From contig BSBM01000461.1 of the NCBI GenBank assembly GCA_027924585.1, forward strand, positions 10,045,001 to 10,109,000: a stretch of DNA of 64,000 bases. Direction: 5' to 3'. This document shows, in pieces, positions 1 to 12,610 of this stretch. This stretch comes from Larix kaempferi (lineage: Eukaryota; Streptophyta; Pinopsida; Pinales; Pinaceae). How positions within the stretch are numbered: position 1 is the stretch's first letter; each line of letters opens with the position of its first letter. The position numbers and the translations under genes were made by a program. Under the pieces are notes generated by a model. It saw nothing but the letters and a program-made list of their open reading frames with translations, had not been told where the DNA came from and did no database searches.

Positions 1-1125
1 TTAAACTCTTGTTTAGAGGTAACCCTATGAAAATACACTAAACATGTGAATTGATTCAATGTTTGAGTGTACGTAATGCTGGAAGCAAGGACTATGGAAG
101 CGTCTGGAGGATGCATGTGGACATGTGACCGTCCTAAAGAGACCTCAGTATGAGCAGTAATGAAAGATGGTGCTAGTGGACATGTGTGGATCCTAGCAGC
201 CAAAGGTTCTGTAAGACACAATAGAGAAGGGTTCCCTAGCTGAAAAGCATTAGACAGACCTTAGACACTAAGTGTGATAGCCAAGAAAGGGCAAGTGAAG
301 CATTCAAATTGAAGTGAAAGAGGCTAAGGAGCATAGAACCGCAAAGTGATGGTGTGGCTCCAGATTGGAACAAGACTAAGAGGGGAAAACTCTTAGTCTT
401 CCCTTTACCTTTTGACTGATGCATCTTAAAAACAAAGGATTGTTGAGTGCATGTCATAGCTGAAAATAGATTGTGTTTAATTGCTTGAAATGAATTGTGA
501 ATGCTAAATTAGTTATTTCCTTGTGAAAGGATGAACAGGAATGAGTTCATGTGTATGTTTGGAAAGCATGAAATGTGTGGAAGTCTCATGAGTAAAGCAT
601 GGACGTTCCAATTCAATTGGGGAAATAATTAACTAATTTTAATAATGTGTTATGCTTGTCGTAATAGGAATTGCCATGATGAGTCTCACGAGTGAGAAAT
701 TGAAAGCCATTGAGTGCAGCTAGTACTAGCCAAGTGTTGCTAGTGAGAAAAGCGAGAGCCATTTGTACACGTTGATCATGGCAGTAGGCCAAAAACTATT
801 TGATTTGGCTGAAAATCTTCCTCAAATAGTTGCCAGGACAATACGAAAGATGGCATCTATGGAATTCCAGACTTGTATATCAACTGGAAGGTAAATAAAA
901 AGAAGGGATTGCTGTGGAGCAATGCCCACCTGCAGAGATGGGAGATCAAAACCGGGAGGAGCAACTTGTGGAAGCCAAAGGACCTAGTCCTGAAAGTTCA
1001 AAGTAAAGAGATGAAATGCAAGACAGACCTGCCACCATTTGTGAATTTTTGAAGCATGTGTAAAGTGGGTATATATTCCGAAGTGTTGGAACACTGAGGA
1101 TGGTGTTATTCCAAGGGGAGGGGAA
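1..1125 (+). mobile_element. 3' internal part of a non-coding LTR retroelement
   Basis: This stretch runs into a polypurine tract and then a 3' LTR, so it is the last part of the internal region of a plus-strand LTR element that begins before the window. I found no gag, protease, reverse transcriptase or integrase motif in any frame; the short open frames look like chance. The element is probably non-autonomous, or at least non-coding here. The same LTR family appears at 59098, where the 5' end of an element is seen. Confidence 0.7.
1113..1125 (+). promoter_or_regulatory. Polypurine tract (plus-strand primer)
   Basis: The run AAGGGGAGGGGAA lies directly against the TGTAATG start of the LTR at 1126. 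This is the expected position and composition for the RNase-H-resistant primer of plus-strand DNA synthesis, and it fixes this LTR as a 3' LTR. Confidence 0.8.
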
Positions 1126-2514
1126 TGTAATGTTCCCAGTTTGACCCCATGGTGTTAAAATCATAAATGATGTAATATTGTTACGAAATCGTGGTGAGGA
1201 GCTCAAGGCCAAGGCCCCGCCATCGATTTATTGATGCATATGGTTTACGTGATAGCCATGCACAATGGAATTGCGAATATTATGTAAATATGCATTTTAA
1301 TAAAAATACCCACAACTAGCTATGAAATGCAACAAGAGATGGGGGCGTGATTTTACAAGGAATTGGGAGGGAAAACATCCAAACCCTTGGATCCAATCAA
1401 GTCAAGCCAAATGTCAATGAGAGAACCCATGAACCCTCAACTACCCATGTTGACTTTTATACCCAATCATTGATTTCTCCTAAGAGTTGGTTGAGGTAGT
1501 TAATGCCTTAGGGAATGGGAGGTATGGCTGTCCAAATTTGAGCATGGGAAAGCCACCCTACATGGAAAATTGTGTTTGGCTTCTTGATCAAGAAAAGAGC
1601 CATGAATGGCTCCCCAAGCCATTATCCATCAACTAGTTGCTCTCCCTCATGAGTTTGGAGCTACCTGGGAGTTTTCCAGCCATGTTTTTATGTGTTTTCC
1701 TTGATCCCCAGCTGGGAGAGGGGCGTTTTTGTGTTGTATACCAATGGGGAAGAAGGGGAATCCAATCGGGGTTCCATAGAGACAGTTTGGGCTTCTGAAT
1801 GCTTAGATAATTGGGGGAGAAATCGTTTTCCTCCATGTGAATGTTTTCTCCATCCCACAATTCGTTTTTGGTTGGAAACAATTTGGGGAAAGCCCCTGGC
1901 CATCCTGTTTGTGAATCCCATTGCTGAACATGTGTATCCATGCCCGATTATCATGCTTGATGTGTGTAGATAGAGTATGTTGGGTATGGTTTATGGGAAT
2001 CCATTCTTTTGGCTTGAGCTTGAGTACAAGCATCCAAGGTTCATATGTAGCCTGATAAACCCAGCTGTGGACTGGCTTGGCTCAGATGAGATGATTAATT
2101 GGGTTGTGCATGAGCCTGAATGTCTCCTTTTTCTTGTAAGAATCATGCCCAGCTCAGGGTTAACAATTGTGTTGAGAGAATTGATGAACACAACTGGCTT
2201 ATGGTTGGGTGGAACATTGCAGCGACATATCTAGTTGCTTGGGACAATTGCACAATGGAGATAAGTGTTTTGCTATCTATGTGTTTTGCCTCTGCAGTGT
2301 TTAAATTAATGATTGTTATTGATATATTCAATGCATATGAAAATATGTGTGTGGATGAGTTTTTTTTCTGCTGTGCATGTTTTCTTGATTTGCATTTGCA
2401 CACATTTGTTTTTAACTCTATGAACCTAATGAAGGGGATGAGTTTTATGAAAATCCCCATAGATTGGTAGAATGTTCCCTTCCTCGAATTGGGTTTGTAG
2501 GTGGGTACATTACA
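1126..2514 (+). repeat. 3' LTR, long form (1389 bp)
   Basis: The LTR starts TGTAATGTTCCC after the polypurine tract and ends GTGGGTACATTACA, giving TG...CA ends. The first ~210 bases and last ~45 bases match the 255-bp LTR at 59098-59352. The middle ~1.13 kb (about 1338-2470) has no counterpart there. The next five bases, CATCC (2515-2519), equal the five bases before the 59098 LTR, so they are read as a target duplication. The open frames inside the middle part resemble nothing I recognise and are not called as genes. Confidence 0.85.
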
Positions 2515-4372
2515 CATCCTGTAGTCCAAGTGACTGAAGAAGTTACTGAGAAGGTGACTGACAAGGTTATTGAAGAAATCACTGAAGAAGTGATTGACAA
2601 CTCATAGGAAGTCACAGACCTATTGGACACTATTTAAATGGATCATTCTGATCCTGATCAACAAGTGTTGGAAATCACCACTACACCTAATGCTCCAACT
2701 TCATCTCTATTATTTTCTTCCATTGAGACTATTTCTACTTTTCCTACAGGGGTGATGCCACCATTCTCCATTTCCCAATTGTTTCATACTCTGACTTATA
2801 GACCCACCCCTTTTCCTTGTAACTCGGTTTCTTTTTCCATCCCTTCATCTATTTTTGCAGAAGTCCAGTCCTCGACTGTCCCCCTGCAATTAACCATATC
2901 CACTTCATCGTTACCTACTGAGAATGAGCCACCCTCAACTCCTTCTCTATTATCACCATCTGCTAATGATGATCAACTTCCACTTTCTGAAGCCTTCACT
3001 TCAATCCCTTCCCCAAATCCTATCCCACCAGTTCCTTAGACTGTCTCTACCCCTATGGTTATTCCTCAAGTTACCATGCCCATGCCCAATCCAATGGCCA
3101 CTCAAACTCCTTCATTGGTTTCAACAGAAAATGTAATCTCAATTACTTCTGAGATAATAACTGAATATGAAGATGATGTGGTAGTCCCTCTTGGAAATTA
3201 TTTATACAACAAGGAAAATAAAGCAGTGGTAAAGAGGGGTAAGAAGAGGAGCAGGGATCAAGGTGAATTGGAAGTATCTGTCCCCAATCAAATAGTATGG
3301 ACTCAACAAGCAAATGACCCCCAAACAGGAATAATTGAAATAACCACATCCTTAGGAGCATTTGCTGGTACAAACCTTGATTCAGTCCAGATGCTTAATA
3401 GGGAAATTGATCAAAAGAAAGAATATTTGGAAAGGCTGACAAAAGAACTGGTGAAGACCAAGGAAGAGCATGAGATTTATGTTGATGATCTCAGGAGGAT
3501 ATGGGAAGACAAGTTAGAATTTTTGGAGCGAAGCAATACCTCTCTGCAGGCTGAGATTCATGATGTACAAGCTGAGAATTCTATTAATACTCAAAAGATA
3601 GCCTTACTACAAAAGCAATGTGAGGATGCAACTGCAAGTGTAGCCTCTTCTACTTTCTGTAAGGTGTCATCTCAGGAATTCAAGGACTTGGCCCTTCAAG
3701 TCAATGAAGAGTATTATAATTTTTTGGAGAATCTATTTTGCACCCTGGATGAGATCAGGGAGACTCATATCACTTTTGGTAAGATGTATAGTGCCCTTGA
3801 AAAGTAGAAATCCAGAAGGCTGGAATCTTCTAAGGAAAATGAAAACATTAGTGAGTGGCAGAGATATATCAAGGATACTCCAGAAGGTTTCCCTATGCTT
3901 AACAGCTTTCAATTTAAGAAGATTAGGGGTGCATTGAACACTTGGCTTGAACTTAATGAGTCAATTGAGGATATTCTCAAGAGAGCACAAGCTATGTGTA
4001 TAGGGTGATGGTATGCAACAGATAATGTTATGGACAGTCTTCAGTTTCCTACCATGGAACTCATTGAAGATGCTTGCCCATCGAAGTTGAAGATCGAGTA
4101 AATCAAGCGCAAATGTGAAGAAGCCCAACAACAAATTTAGCTCCTCGAAGAGATCAAAATCGATGATGTGGAGCGATTGATCATGAAACCAGTATCCTTG
4201 GAACGTAAAATCCAAGTCTTTATCCACATTTGGCATAAGCTAGAAAATACTGAAATGGAAAAATTCGAGTGCAATTTTTAGCTCAGGCTTGAGTTAGCTA
4301 ATTATCCGATTGTGGATGAGTTGTTAGAAATTTGGGACAAATTGCAAGTTTTTCTAGGCCATTAGATTATCT
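2515..4372 (+). pseudogene. ORF N, C-terminal half: retroelement-associated coiled-coil protein, broken
   Basis: One frame reads protein-like from the first base after the LTR to about 4372. It is interrupted by stops (TAG 2605, TAA 2635, TAG 3037, TAG 3805, TGA 4006, TAA about 4099, then further TAGs) but shows no frameshift I can see. It opens with an acidic Val/Thr/Glu/Lys repeat, continues as a Pro/Ser/Thr-rich linker (2638-3130), then a basic patch (about 3226-3255, KRGKKRSR), and a long heptad-like coiled coil at about 3385-3650. The first codon is in phase with ORF N upstream of CATCC at 59093. No reverse transcriptase, protease or zinc-knuckle motif is visible. I do not recognise the family, and its role is unknown. 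Most stops are TAG where Gln would fit. Confidence 0.65.
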
Positions 4373-5293
4373 TTGATTTTGTAATCCCGGTTTGTGGGAA
4401 TTTACTGTTTGTATTATGATTTTGTAACTCTTATTTAAAGAGATGATTCCTCGTAGAGGGAGGGGGGATGGAATTTGGAGATAAAATATGCAAGAGAAGA
4501 TGGAGATGCTCTATTTTGATACAAGCTTATAATTTCTTACAGACTGTCATTGAATACAGTAATGTTATTTTCAAAGCTACTTTTGTCAATTTATTCAAGT
4601 TTATTTGATGAATGTGATTTCTCTCCAAGTTGCTTATCTAAAACTGTATTTATCCTTTGCAATCTATAAATACATTGATCTATATTTTTTATTTCTCTCT
4701 GCTTATGATCTGTGTATCCTTAAAAAATTTAAAAGAGTTTATTCAATTAAAATCTTTATCTATTTCTACAAATGATTATTATCAGTGAATCATAATTGAT
4801 GTTGATTTTTCAATTAACATATCAGTTACAGGTCAGATATTGAATGCATGTAACCCCTAATCCACTGTTAATTAATTTTTATTGGTTAATGGTAATTTGG
4901 GTAAATAAGTAATAAATATTTTAACATTCATGTTAAGTTGATGAATGTGCTTATTTAATTTCAGATCAAGCTGAGTTGAACCTATCTCAAAACACCTTCT
5001 TAGAATAGATCTAACTTAGCTTAGATTCCTTTTAGATAGATTTGTGTTTACATATTTTTACACTTAGGTTTTCTTCATTTGAAAACTGATCCTTCGGATC
5101 AAAATTCACCAACTCTTAGAGTGCCAGCAGAGGCCGAATATCTTTTGGATATTACTACAACAAACAGGCTGGCGATAGAACTATCCTTGTGTAGGATGTT
5201 TTGAACCCTTTCAGTCTGGGTTTTCCCCCTCTGTTGAGAGATTAGGAACCCATTCTAGCACTTTGCATACCCTGCACATCCGAGGCCTCAACA
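4373..5293 (+). other. Non-coding, LTR-like stretch before the gypsy gag
   Basis: AT-rich and without an open frame of note. A G-rich run lies at 4457-4470 (GAGGGAGGGGGGATGG), and the stretch ends in CCTCAACA at 5293 before a TGG-starting primer-site-like sequence. It may be the 3' part of an LTR belonging to the gag element that follows. No second copy exists in the window, so its limits are unproven. A TATTTAAAG box-like string is near 4433. Confidence 0.35.
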
Positions 5294-5295
5294 AA

Positions 5296-5313
5296 TGGCA
5301 CTAGAAGGAGGGC
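5296..5313 (+). promoter_or_regulatory. Possible primer-binding site of the gypsy element
   Basis: TGGCACTAGAAGGAGGGC lies two bases after a CA-ending LTR-like sequence and just before the gag start at 5326. The TGG start and the position fit a tRNA primer site. I could not assign the tRNA, and no matching second LTR is available. Confidence 0.3.
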
Positions 5314-5325
5314 CAGTAGTAATCT

Positions 5326-7813
5326 ATGCCTAAACAGAATACTCAAAAACCTCCTCCAGCGAGAATACCGATTGTCACTCATAGTCACACACAGAAATCT
5401 ACTTCTGTTGAGCAACCGGTGCATCATCCTAATACTATCCCTGCTACCCCTACAACTCACCGAGATCCTAGAACAGGGGACGTCATTATTATATCACCCA
5501 CCAGAGGACCTATCTTACTTGAAGAGATACTCAAGAGGTCTAATGATAGTGCTTCCAGGTTACAACAGAGGCTCTATGTAGATAGAAATTAGGGATTAGC
5601 AGCAATTCACCAAGAAAATACTAATCCACAGGAAAATATTCAAGATAATCAAGATAATCAAAATTCAGTTGAATAGGATACTGAAGACAATAATTCATCA
5701 AGCCAACAATAGTCCCCCAAATTTGATCTTGATTTGTTATTCAGTGAAACATAACAAGTCTCACACACTACTGCTTTAGGTGGACCACAACCCCCTCCTC
5801 CTTCATCATCATCCTCCTCATTTGAGAGTGAACATTCTTCTAGCTCTTCGTCAGAAGAAGAAGAACAACAACCTATGGCTGGAGAAGGCCAGAAAAGACC
5901 TTGGCTTGACCAATATGTTGTATTTATACTTGGGGATCAACATAGATTGCCCAAAAACCCTGAGAAGTGGCTTCCCAAATTCAACCCAGATGACAAGTCA
6001 CCTACATTAGATCACATTAAAACATTTATGCAGGCCATTATACTTAGGATTGTTATACATGAGGATGTGGTTTGCAGACTTTTCCCTTACACATTTGAAG
6101 TAAAGGCATCCACACGGTATTTTTCCTTGGAATCCAGAACCATAACATCATGGGATGAATTTGAAAAATTATTTATCAAAAAGTTTGGGGATGACAAAAC
6201 ACCACAGGATTTATTTTTGGAATTATCTTCCAAGATAATGAAAGGTAAAGAAAGGGTTAAAGATTACAACCAAATATTTTCTTACCTAAAGAACAAAATC
6301 CCTGCCACTGTTCTACCAGCTGAACAACTTTTGGTTGCCTATTATGAAAAGGGTCTCTATGTTCCTACTACAATGTGGGTCAAAAGGGCACATAAAGACA
6401 ACTTGTTTGAAGCTTATGCCGATGCCATTCAAGTTGAAAAGGATATCTATTGTTTGAAAGATAATCCTTATGCTTTGGAGAAACAACCCTCTACTTCCAC
6501 ATCTAGGAAGAAAATTGATAATGCTCCCAAGCCCAATACCCAAAACAAAGATCCCTTTGAAATGACTGACATTTAGAAGTTTCTTCAGAAAATGTCAAAC
6601 GAGATGGTTGATCTTAAAAAGAATAATAATGAGAACCAAAATAATAATATATCTTTTGTAAGGCCACCTTTCAGAAGACCTTATCCACCTCCTCAAAATC
6701 CACCACCTCCTAATCCTAATGAAGGATTGACTTCTGAAGAGATCTATTCCATTTTCAAATCTCTTTCCACTGAATCACAAAATATCCCTGGAACTTCTAA
6801 TGATCAAACAAACCAAGACCCACAGATACTAGAGGAAGGAAATGAAGAAGAGGACCCATAGGTAAATATTGTTAGATATTTCTATGAACTACCAATGAAT
6901 GAAGAAGAGGAAGAACCTAAGACAGTGTTCAATGTTCAACACCCTTATAAAACTAGGTCAAAACCACAACCCACTCAAGAGCCTTCATCTTAAACAGCAC
7001 TTCCCAACAAAAGTAAAATTGTTCCTCAAAAGGATACAGTCATTCTTGAATTGGAGTACAGTTTGGCTAAAGTTTTGAAGAGAGTCAAAGCAAATATCTC
7101 TTTGTTTGAACTTCTAAAAATCCCTTCTATGAGGGATTCTTTACCCAAAAGCATGATAATCAAACAACCAAGAGAATCACAGAATAACAACTTAGACTCT
7201 TTCACTAAACCAGAAGATCAGAAATCCAGAAGCAAGAGGACACCTCCTTTCTTGCTAACCTTTGAAATCTTCAACAGGAACGTACACAATTGCATGATAG
7301 ACTCTGGTGCTTCTTCCAATGTGATGCCACTGTCTGTCTGCAGAAAACTTAATGCCACTTGGGAACCCTGTCCCACTCAGATTATCCAACTTGACAGATC
7401 TAAAGTAAGAGTAGTGGGGAGATTGAGAAATGTGTTGTTGACATTGTCTGCTGATCCTCGGATTCATCAGACAATTGACATTGTTGTAGCTGACATTCTT
7501 GAAGCCTATGGGATGTGGTTGAGTAGAGACTGGTCAGAGAAACTCAAGGGCTATTTTTCCACTGATTGGTCTCACCTATGGTTACCCTACAATGGACAAC
7601 CAAACAAGATTAATATTAGTAGGGATACATTCATGAAGCAAACTGTCACTGATCTAAATGATTCAAGTGAAACTGCTTGTTACTTCAGCTCACACATTGA
7701 ACAATTTACATTTGATACCTTTTTTGGAGATTTTCCTGCTGATTTATCACCAGAGAAGGCACAAAATGAATCTCACATTGTTAATGCTACCAAAGTACCC
7801 TTCTCTGGAACCA
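5326..7813 (+). pseudogene. Ty3/gypsy gag-protease polyprotein, truncated
   Basis: A single frame (5326, 5875, 6592 and 7051 are all in phase) encodes a gag capsid followed by an aspartic protease. The gag core is at about 5890-6480, with the usual 'SWDEFEKLFIKKFGDD' type motif near 6150. A Pro/Asn-rich linker follows (6650-6860). The protease has its catalytic triad in MIDSGASSNVMP near 7297 and the downstream 'YGMWLSRDWSEKLKGYF' block near 7510, typical of non-chromovirus (Athila/Tat-type) gypsy elements. Stops are five TAG and two TAA. Reverse transcriptase and everything after it are missing: at about 7813 the sequence switches to an antisense KFB gene fragment. The start chosen is the first ATG after the primer-site-like sequence. 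No zinc knuckle was seen. Confidence 0.8.
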
Positions 7814-8158
7814 TTGATTCACATAAATGTAATCGCAAAAGAGTGGAAATCCAAGATGACGAACTGGAAATATGGGAAGGCGAGCGAGTGTTTCCCAGGT
7901 GCCTTGCAGAGGGTCATACACAGTAACCAGAATTTGTAGATCATTGTCTGTGTAGTTAGCTGGATATTCTCGGATTTCGATCAAACATATACATTGCTGG
8001 GAAGTCCCATGATTTTTTCTGTCTTGATAGAACTGGGGTCTTCTCACCGCGACCTCCCATCTTCCGCAGACGGCTGTGAGGTTGTGATGGGATGTGTAAG
8101 GCACTCTCAGCAAACACTGTCGACCTAATTCGCATGGAAGATCTGGAAAAAGCTCCAT
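7787..8158 (-). pseudogene. F-box/kelch (KFB) gene, 5' fragment
   Basis: Reads from ATG at 8158 (MELFPDLPCELGRQCLLRVP, a KFB-type F-box start) for about 114 codons. At about 7813 it runs into the truncated gypsy element and stops at 7787. It matches the N-terminal third of the full-length copy at 27506-28645. Its codon 2 is GAG (Glu), whereas the full-length copy has TAG. KFB proteins are substrate receptors of SCF ubiquitin ligases; this fragment keeps the F-box but no kelch propeller. An in-frame ATG four codons upstream (8170) is also present, but MEL is the usual family start. Confidence 0.85.
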
Positions 8159-11100
8159 AATCAATGGCACAATCTGTTGACAAAATACGAAGAGAGAAAG
8201 TTCCTATACGAGGATGAGTCTCGGAATAGATTTGCAAGTCTAGGGTTTTATATCCTTAACCTGAAAGAAGAGACGGCTTGCGCGACACTTTTTGTGGAGT
8301 TTGGTCAACGGTATACACATTTTGGGCGTGGGATAACTAGCACTCAAATGGCATCGCCTTTCTGGGGATTTGTTCCCTTCCCCGGATTCAATCGGTGGAG
8401 TTGTAGTTTGACCCCATTTACTGTGGAACTATGCTTCTAGGGTTTTTGTCCTTTTTAAGACGACCCCGGGCTGATTTGAGTTCAGTTATCACATGCCCAC
8501 ATTTTTAGGAAAATGTCCCTTCATAACGGCTAATTTGATTTCTTTGGAGTTTATCATTTTTTGAAAAATAAAAATTTGGCTAAGTTATTGTATCCAATTA
8601 GGCTCAATAGAAGTTTGGCTAAATTCAGTAGAAACAAGGATTTTTGAGAAATAGAAATGTCTTCCAACAAATAAAAGAGTGAATTTTAAGATTTAATGTT
8701 AGGTTTATTTTATAATTTTGCGTTTAAAGTAAAATTTCTATAAAATAATAAAAAATTAAGTAAACAAAAAATTTACAATATTAATTTTAAAACTAAAAAT
8801 ATATGTATTTCAATTAATTAGATTATATAAATAGATTGAAGTTATTTGTTAAATAGAAATTTTGACATAAGATGTCAATTTAAAAACCATTAAATTGCTT
8901 TGTACTTTGTTTGGATACTAGTTTAACTTATGGTGGTGAACACTCATAGGTCACAAGTTAAGTGCCATGAGCAAGTTACTTGTTTTTTTTGTTCTCGTTC
9001 TCTATGCTTAGTTGTAATCACCTTTGCCTTTACATGTTATTTTTCTAGTTATTTTTTATATTTTTTTTGTATAATTGTTTATTTCAAATTTTGAACGACA
9101 CCCATTAAACAATCTAGACCTACGGAAAGTATAGATGGTAGTCCACCCCAAATTCTACTAGCACACCCACTTACTTGTTTTCTATGCGTCACAAGTTATA
9201 TGTTGATTATGTGTCAACTACCTCCCCCTCAAATCTTGGAAAAGCATAGAGGGTAGTCCACCCCAAATTCTAAGATATAAACACCTATCACCTATGGTTG
9301 TAACAAGTTGTTTTCACATCTAAAAACTATTATTATAACATAAAAACTATTAAATCTAAAAACAAAAACAAAAAAAAATCTAAATTCATATATATTAAAT
9401 ATAAAAAACTAGATTAATGTTTAATAACTATAACTTTATAATATGAATTTGTCTAAAAACCCATTTCTTAAAAGAATAACACTTACAAAACAAGAAATTA
9501 AAAAATAAAAAACTATTTATATTGATAAAACTAAAAATATCTATTAATAATAAATAATAAAATTATGTTATCAATATTTATTTAACAATTAAACCATTCT
9601 AATAGTTAATAATTAAGAACCTATAATCTTGCATAACCACTGAAATTTACCAACTTATTGACTTGTGTGATGTAAATTTGTTCTTCAAAACACTAAGTTC
9701 AACACCAAAAGTGAATTCAAGATTCAATTTCTTAGAAGAATTTCTTAGATTACCATAAATAAACCAACTATAATGTACAACTATCAAGCATATTTCAATA
9801 TAATATTCATGTGTTGTAACTAGTTTGGACCCTTTTGGACCACACTTTTTCTAATGGCTCACTTGACATGGTCATTTTTTAAGTTGATTTCAACAAACTT
9901 TCATCGCTAGATCCCAACAAAAATATATTCAAAACGTAAAACCATTAACTACCAACTTTTATTCCAAGTTAGAGAGGAATTTGGAGGACAAAATGGGTTT
10001 GCTTATATGGGTTTTCTTAAAGTATCTGGTCTGGAAGGATCCCGTAAAAAACGCTTCATCGGAAATTATAATGGCATGACCAAATGATGCTCGATCAATC
10101 ACGTGAAACTGAATTCGTAACAAACACATCTGGTAGTGATCCGAAAATGGGTAAAAAACACTTTTCTTCCATTCACGAATACTTAATCCAATTCTCAATT
10201 TCTCAATAATCATAAAGAAATTGGCATAATAAATCAATTTCAATCTTCGACAATTTGGAGATTTCACAAAACACACATGAAAAAGATACATAAACCAGAA
10301 TTGTTAATGGAATTCGTCATGCCTCCTGACTACGTCTTCGGACTCATTGAAACTTTGAGTCGCTTTAATATCTCCTTCAAAGATATATGGCTTTCATAAG
10401 TACAATTGCATGATCTTCACTTCAAGTGTCTCATTCCCATCTTGGGATGCCTTTCTCTTCCTCACCAAGAAGAACTAAGGCTCTCACATGAACTGAATTG
10501 TTTCTCCCATCTTGGGATGAAATTTCTCATACAAAGCTTACTAGAAAACTTTCTCCAACACAGCCCTACTTTCCTTCTCCAAATGAGAGGATTTTAAAGC
10601 CTTTACATGGATGATTACTTATCACATATGTTAAGGAGAATATCTCTCCCATGATCCCCTAAATTAGGATCAAGAGACACCTTAAAGGATAGGTGGAGAA
10701 ATGGTCTCATCTATTTCCATGAAGATATCAACACTCCCTTAGGACTAGGAAACCAATTGGTGAGGTGTATTCTCACATCTAATTAAATTTACTTTATAAA
10801 TTTAAAAGAGAATTTATATGAGCACTTTCATATTTTCCCTTTTACATAGTTTTCATTGAACTTTCAATTTTAATGTGAAATACACTTTGTTCAATGTCAT
10901 ATGAACATTTTTTGGAAAAACCTCATTTTTTCCATAATTTCAACATGTAATTTCTTTCATATACGAAGTCCCTTTAACCCCGTTCAAATTGCATTACGAA
11001 GCTCTTCATCGATTGAATACCTTTGGTGAGAATGAAAACCTTCTGCATTCTTCGACTGTGGAGATCCTCCTAGATCAGGTAGGCCTTCTCAATTTCATAA

Positions 11101-12610
11101 AATAATCTTTTGCAAGCAAAATGCATCTATCCTCACTATTATGAAATAGTCTATCCTCCTCCTTGAGCAAGGATTTTATTGCATTCAAGCAAGCTGATTT
11201 TATAAGCCAAGAAGTCCCAATTTGAGAGGAGAATGTAGTTTCTAAAATAGCCATGCTATTAAAAAATTGGGTGATGCGATGAGAGAGAGAGGGGTCTTTT
11301 AACTTTAAAATACCCATTATTTAGCATTCCTACTGTAATGCCCCATTTTGACCTTATTAACTGAACTAATTTGCTTATTATTGTGAGTCTTCATCAGTTT
11401 GATGACACTGTGGACATATGGTTTTATTATTTTGTATAGATTATATATATGTGTGTGATGTTAATGTTATGAATTATATTCATGTTTTGATTATGTCTCT
11501 AGCATGCAAATTTACTAAATGATGGGTACATGGATACCGAGTTAAAAGTTAATTGTTGAATGGATAGATATGATACCAGATGCATGGTACACAGAAATGA
11601 ATTGCATTGTTGTTCATTAGAAATGAAATGTATATCCATGTCAATGATTGCATGATATTCTCAATTGTGTGTTTGGAGACTAACCTACAAGTTAAAAGAG
11701 CTAAGTGGTAGCTGGATCCTACGAGGACGGAGTACCTCGAGGACATGGGTTCCAAAAGATAAATGGTATGCAACTGATGCATTATTTTTTTAACATGAGT
11801 ATTGTATTATTATCATGATGTATGGGTAGGTGTGGGGTTTTAGGAAACTCAACTATCGAAATTGGTTATTCGATGACAAAACCTGAGTACGACAGTCGCA
11901 ATGCAGTAACTATGTCAAGGTAGACATATCCCCTTATCCATAGGAGGGGTGGAGGCATTTCCCACCGTTTATCCTTGGAAATCGGAGTCATGGGAGGGTC
12001 GCGCTATGGCGCACTCCCTAAGGTGTGTGATGATGACCAATGTTTTCCTGCTGGGGAAGCTTGGTAGATGTAGTCGACACTTCCACTTACAGGTTCTAAC
12101 TATAGCCGGTCATGGCGTGACACTTCAAGGTAGTCCATCAGAGGAAGGATATGATGTGGAAGTTAGTTGTGAACTAGGTAGAAGGAGGTAGGTAGATAGG
12201 TATGTCATCGAAGAAAAAAGGGAAATATAATTTACTGTGTGTGTACTGAAAACCTTTCCTTGATTCTTATGTCGTAATTCAGTATGTTGTTTCATGTATT
12301 ATGATAAATGGAGATAGTCATTCAAATTCTTATCTCGGTATGTTTCGACAGATAGTGATTTATGTAATTATGTGGTATGTTTGTTTTAGTACTATTACTG
12401 TACCTGCACGAGGTATGGAATCCATAGCTACGCTTACATAACTCGCCTATATATGTTGGTATTAGTTATCTACTATACTATTAGAGTTATGCTTGAATGC
12501 ATTGTGATTGTGAATAAATTATGTTGGGAATTAATTATTACATATGTAGTTATGCATTGATATAATTGTGTCAGGTTATACATGGAAGTTTTAATTGTAG
12601 TTAAGGTTAA
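7814..12610. repeat. Segmental duplication, left copy, part 1
   Basis: Collinear and similar along its length to about 28302-34589. It contains the KFB 5' fragment, one copy of the ~325-bp unit (8403-8728) that is repeated five times in the right copy, and then about 3.9 kb of AT-rich upstream DNA with no intact gene. Short frames conserved between copies (10277-10399 plus; 11075-11317 minus) are discussed in the findings. The left boundary at about 7813 falls inside the KFB coding sequence; the sequence TTGATTCACA occurs in both the gypsy and the KFB context there. Confidence 0.9.
12606..12610. repeat. Target-site duplication GTTAA (left)
   Basis: GTTAA precedes the LTR start at 12611 and is repeated at 20291-20295 after the other LTR. 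The paralogous empty site at 34585-34589 carries a single GTTAA. Confidence 0.92.

Noticed and set aside
1692-2529. Open frames of 85-130 codons on both strands inside the long LTR
   Set aside because: They overlap each other on both strands, show no known motif, and lie in LTR sequence.
2605-8000. TAG reassigned to glutamine (alternative genetic code)
   Set aside because: The elements and the KFB gene are land-plant types; TAG decay by CHG deamination explains the pattern, and TAA/TGA stops also occur.
11333-11352. TGTAATGCCCCATTTTGACC as an LTR start (also at 33317)
   Set aside because: It resembles the 1126 LTR start, but no polypurine tract, primer site or partner end could be found nearby.
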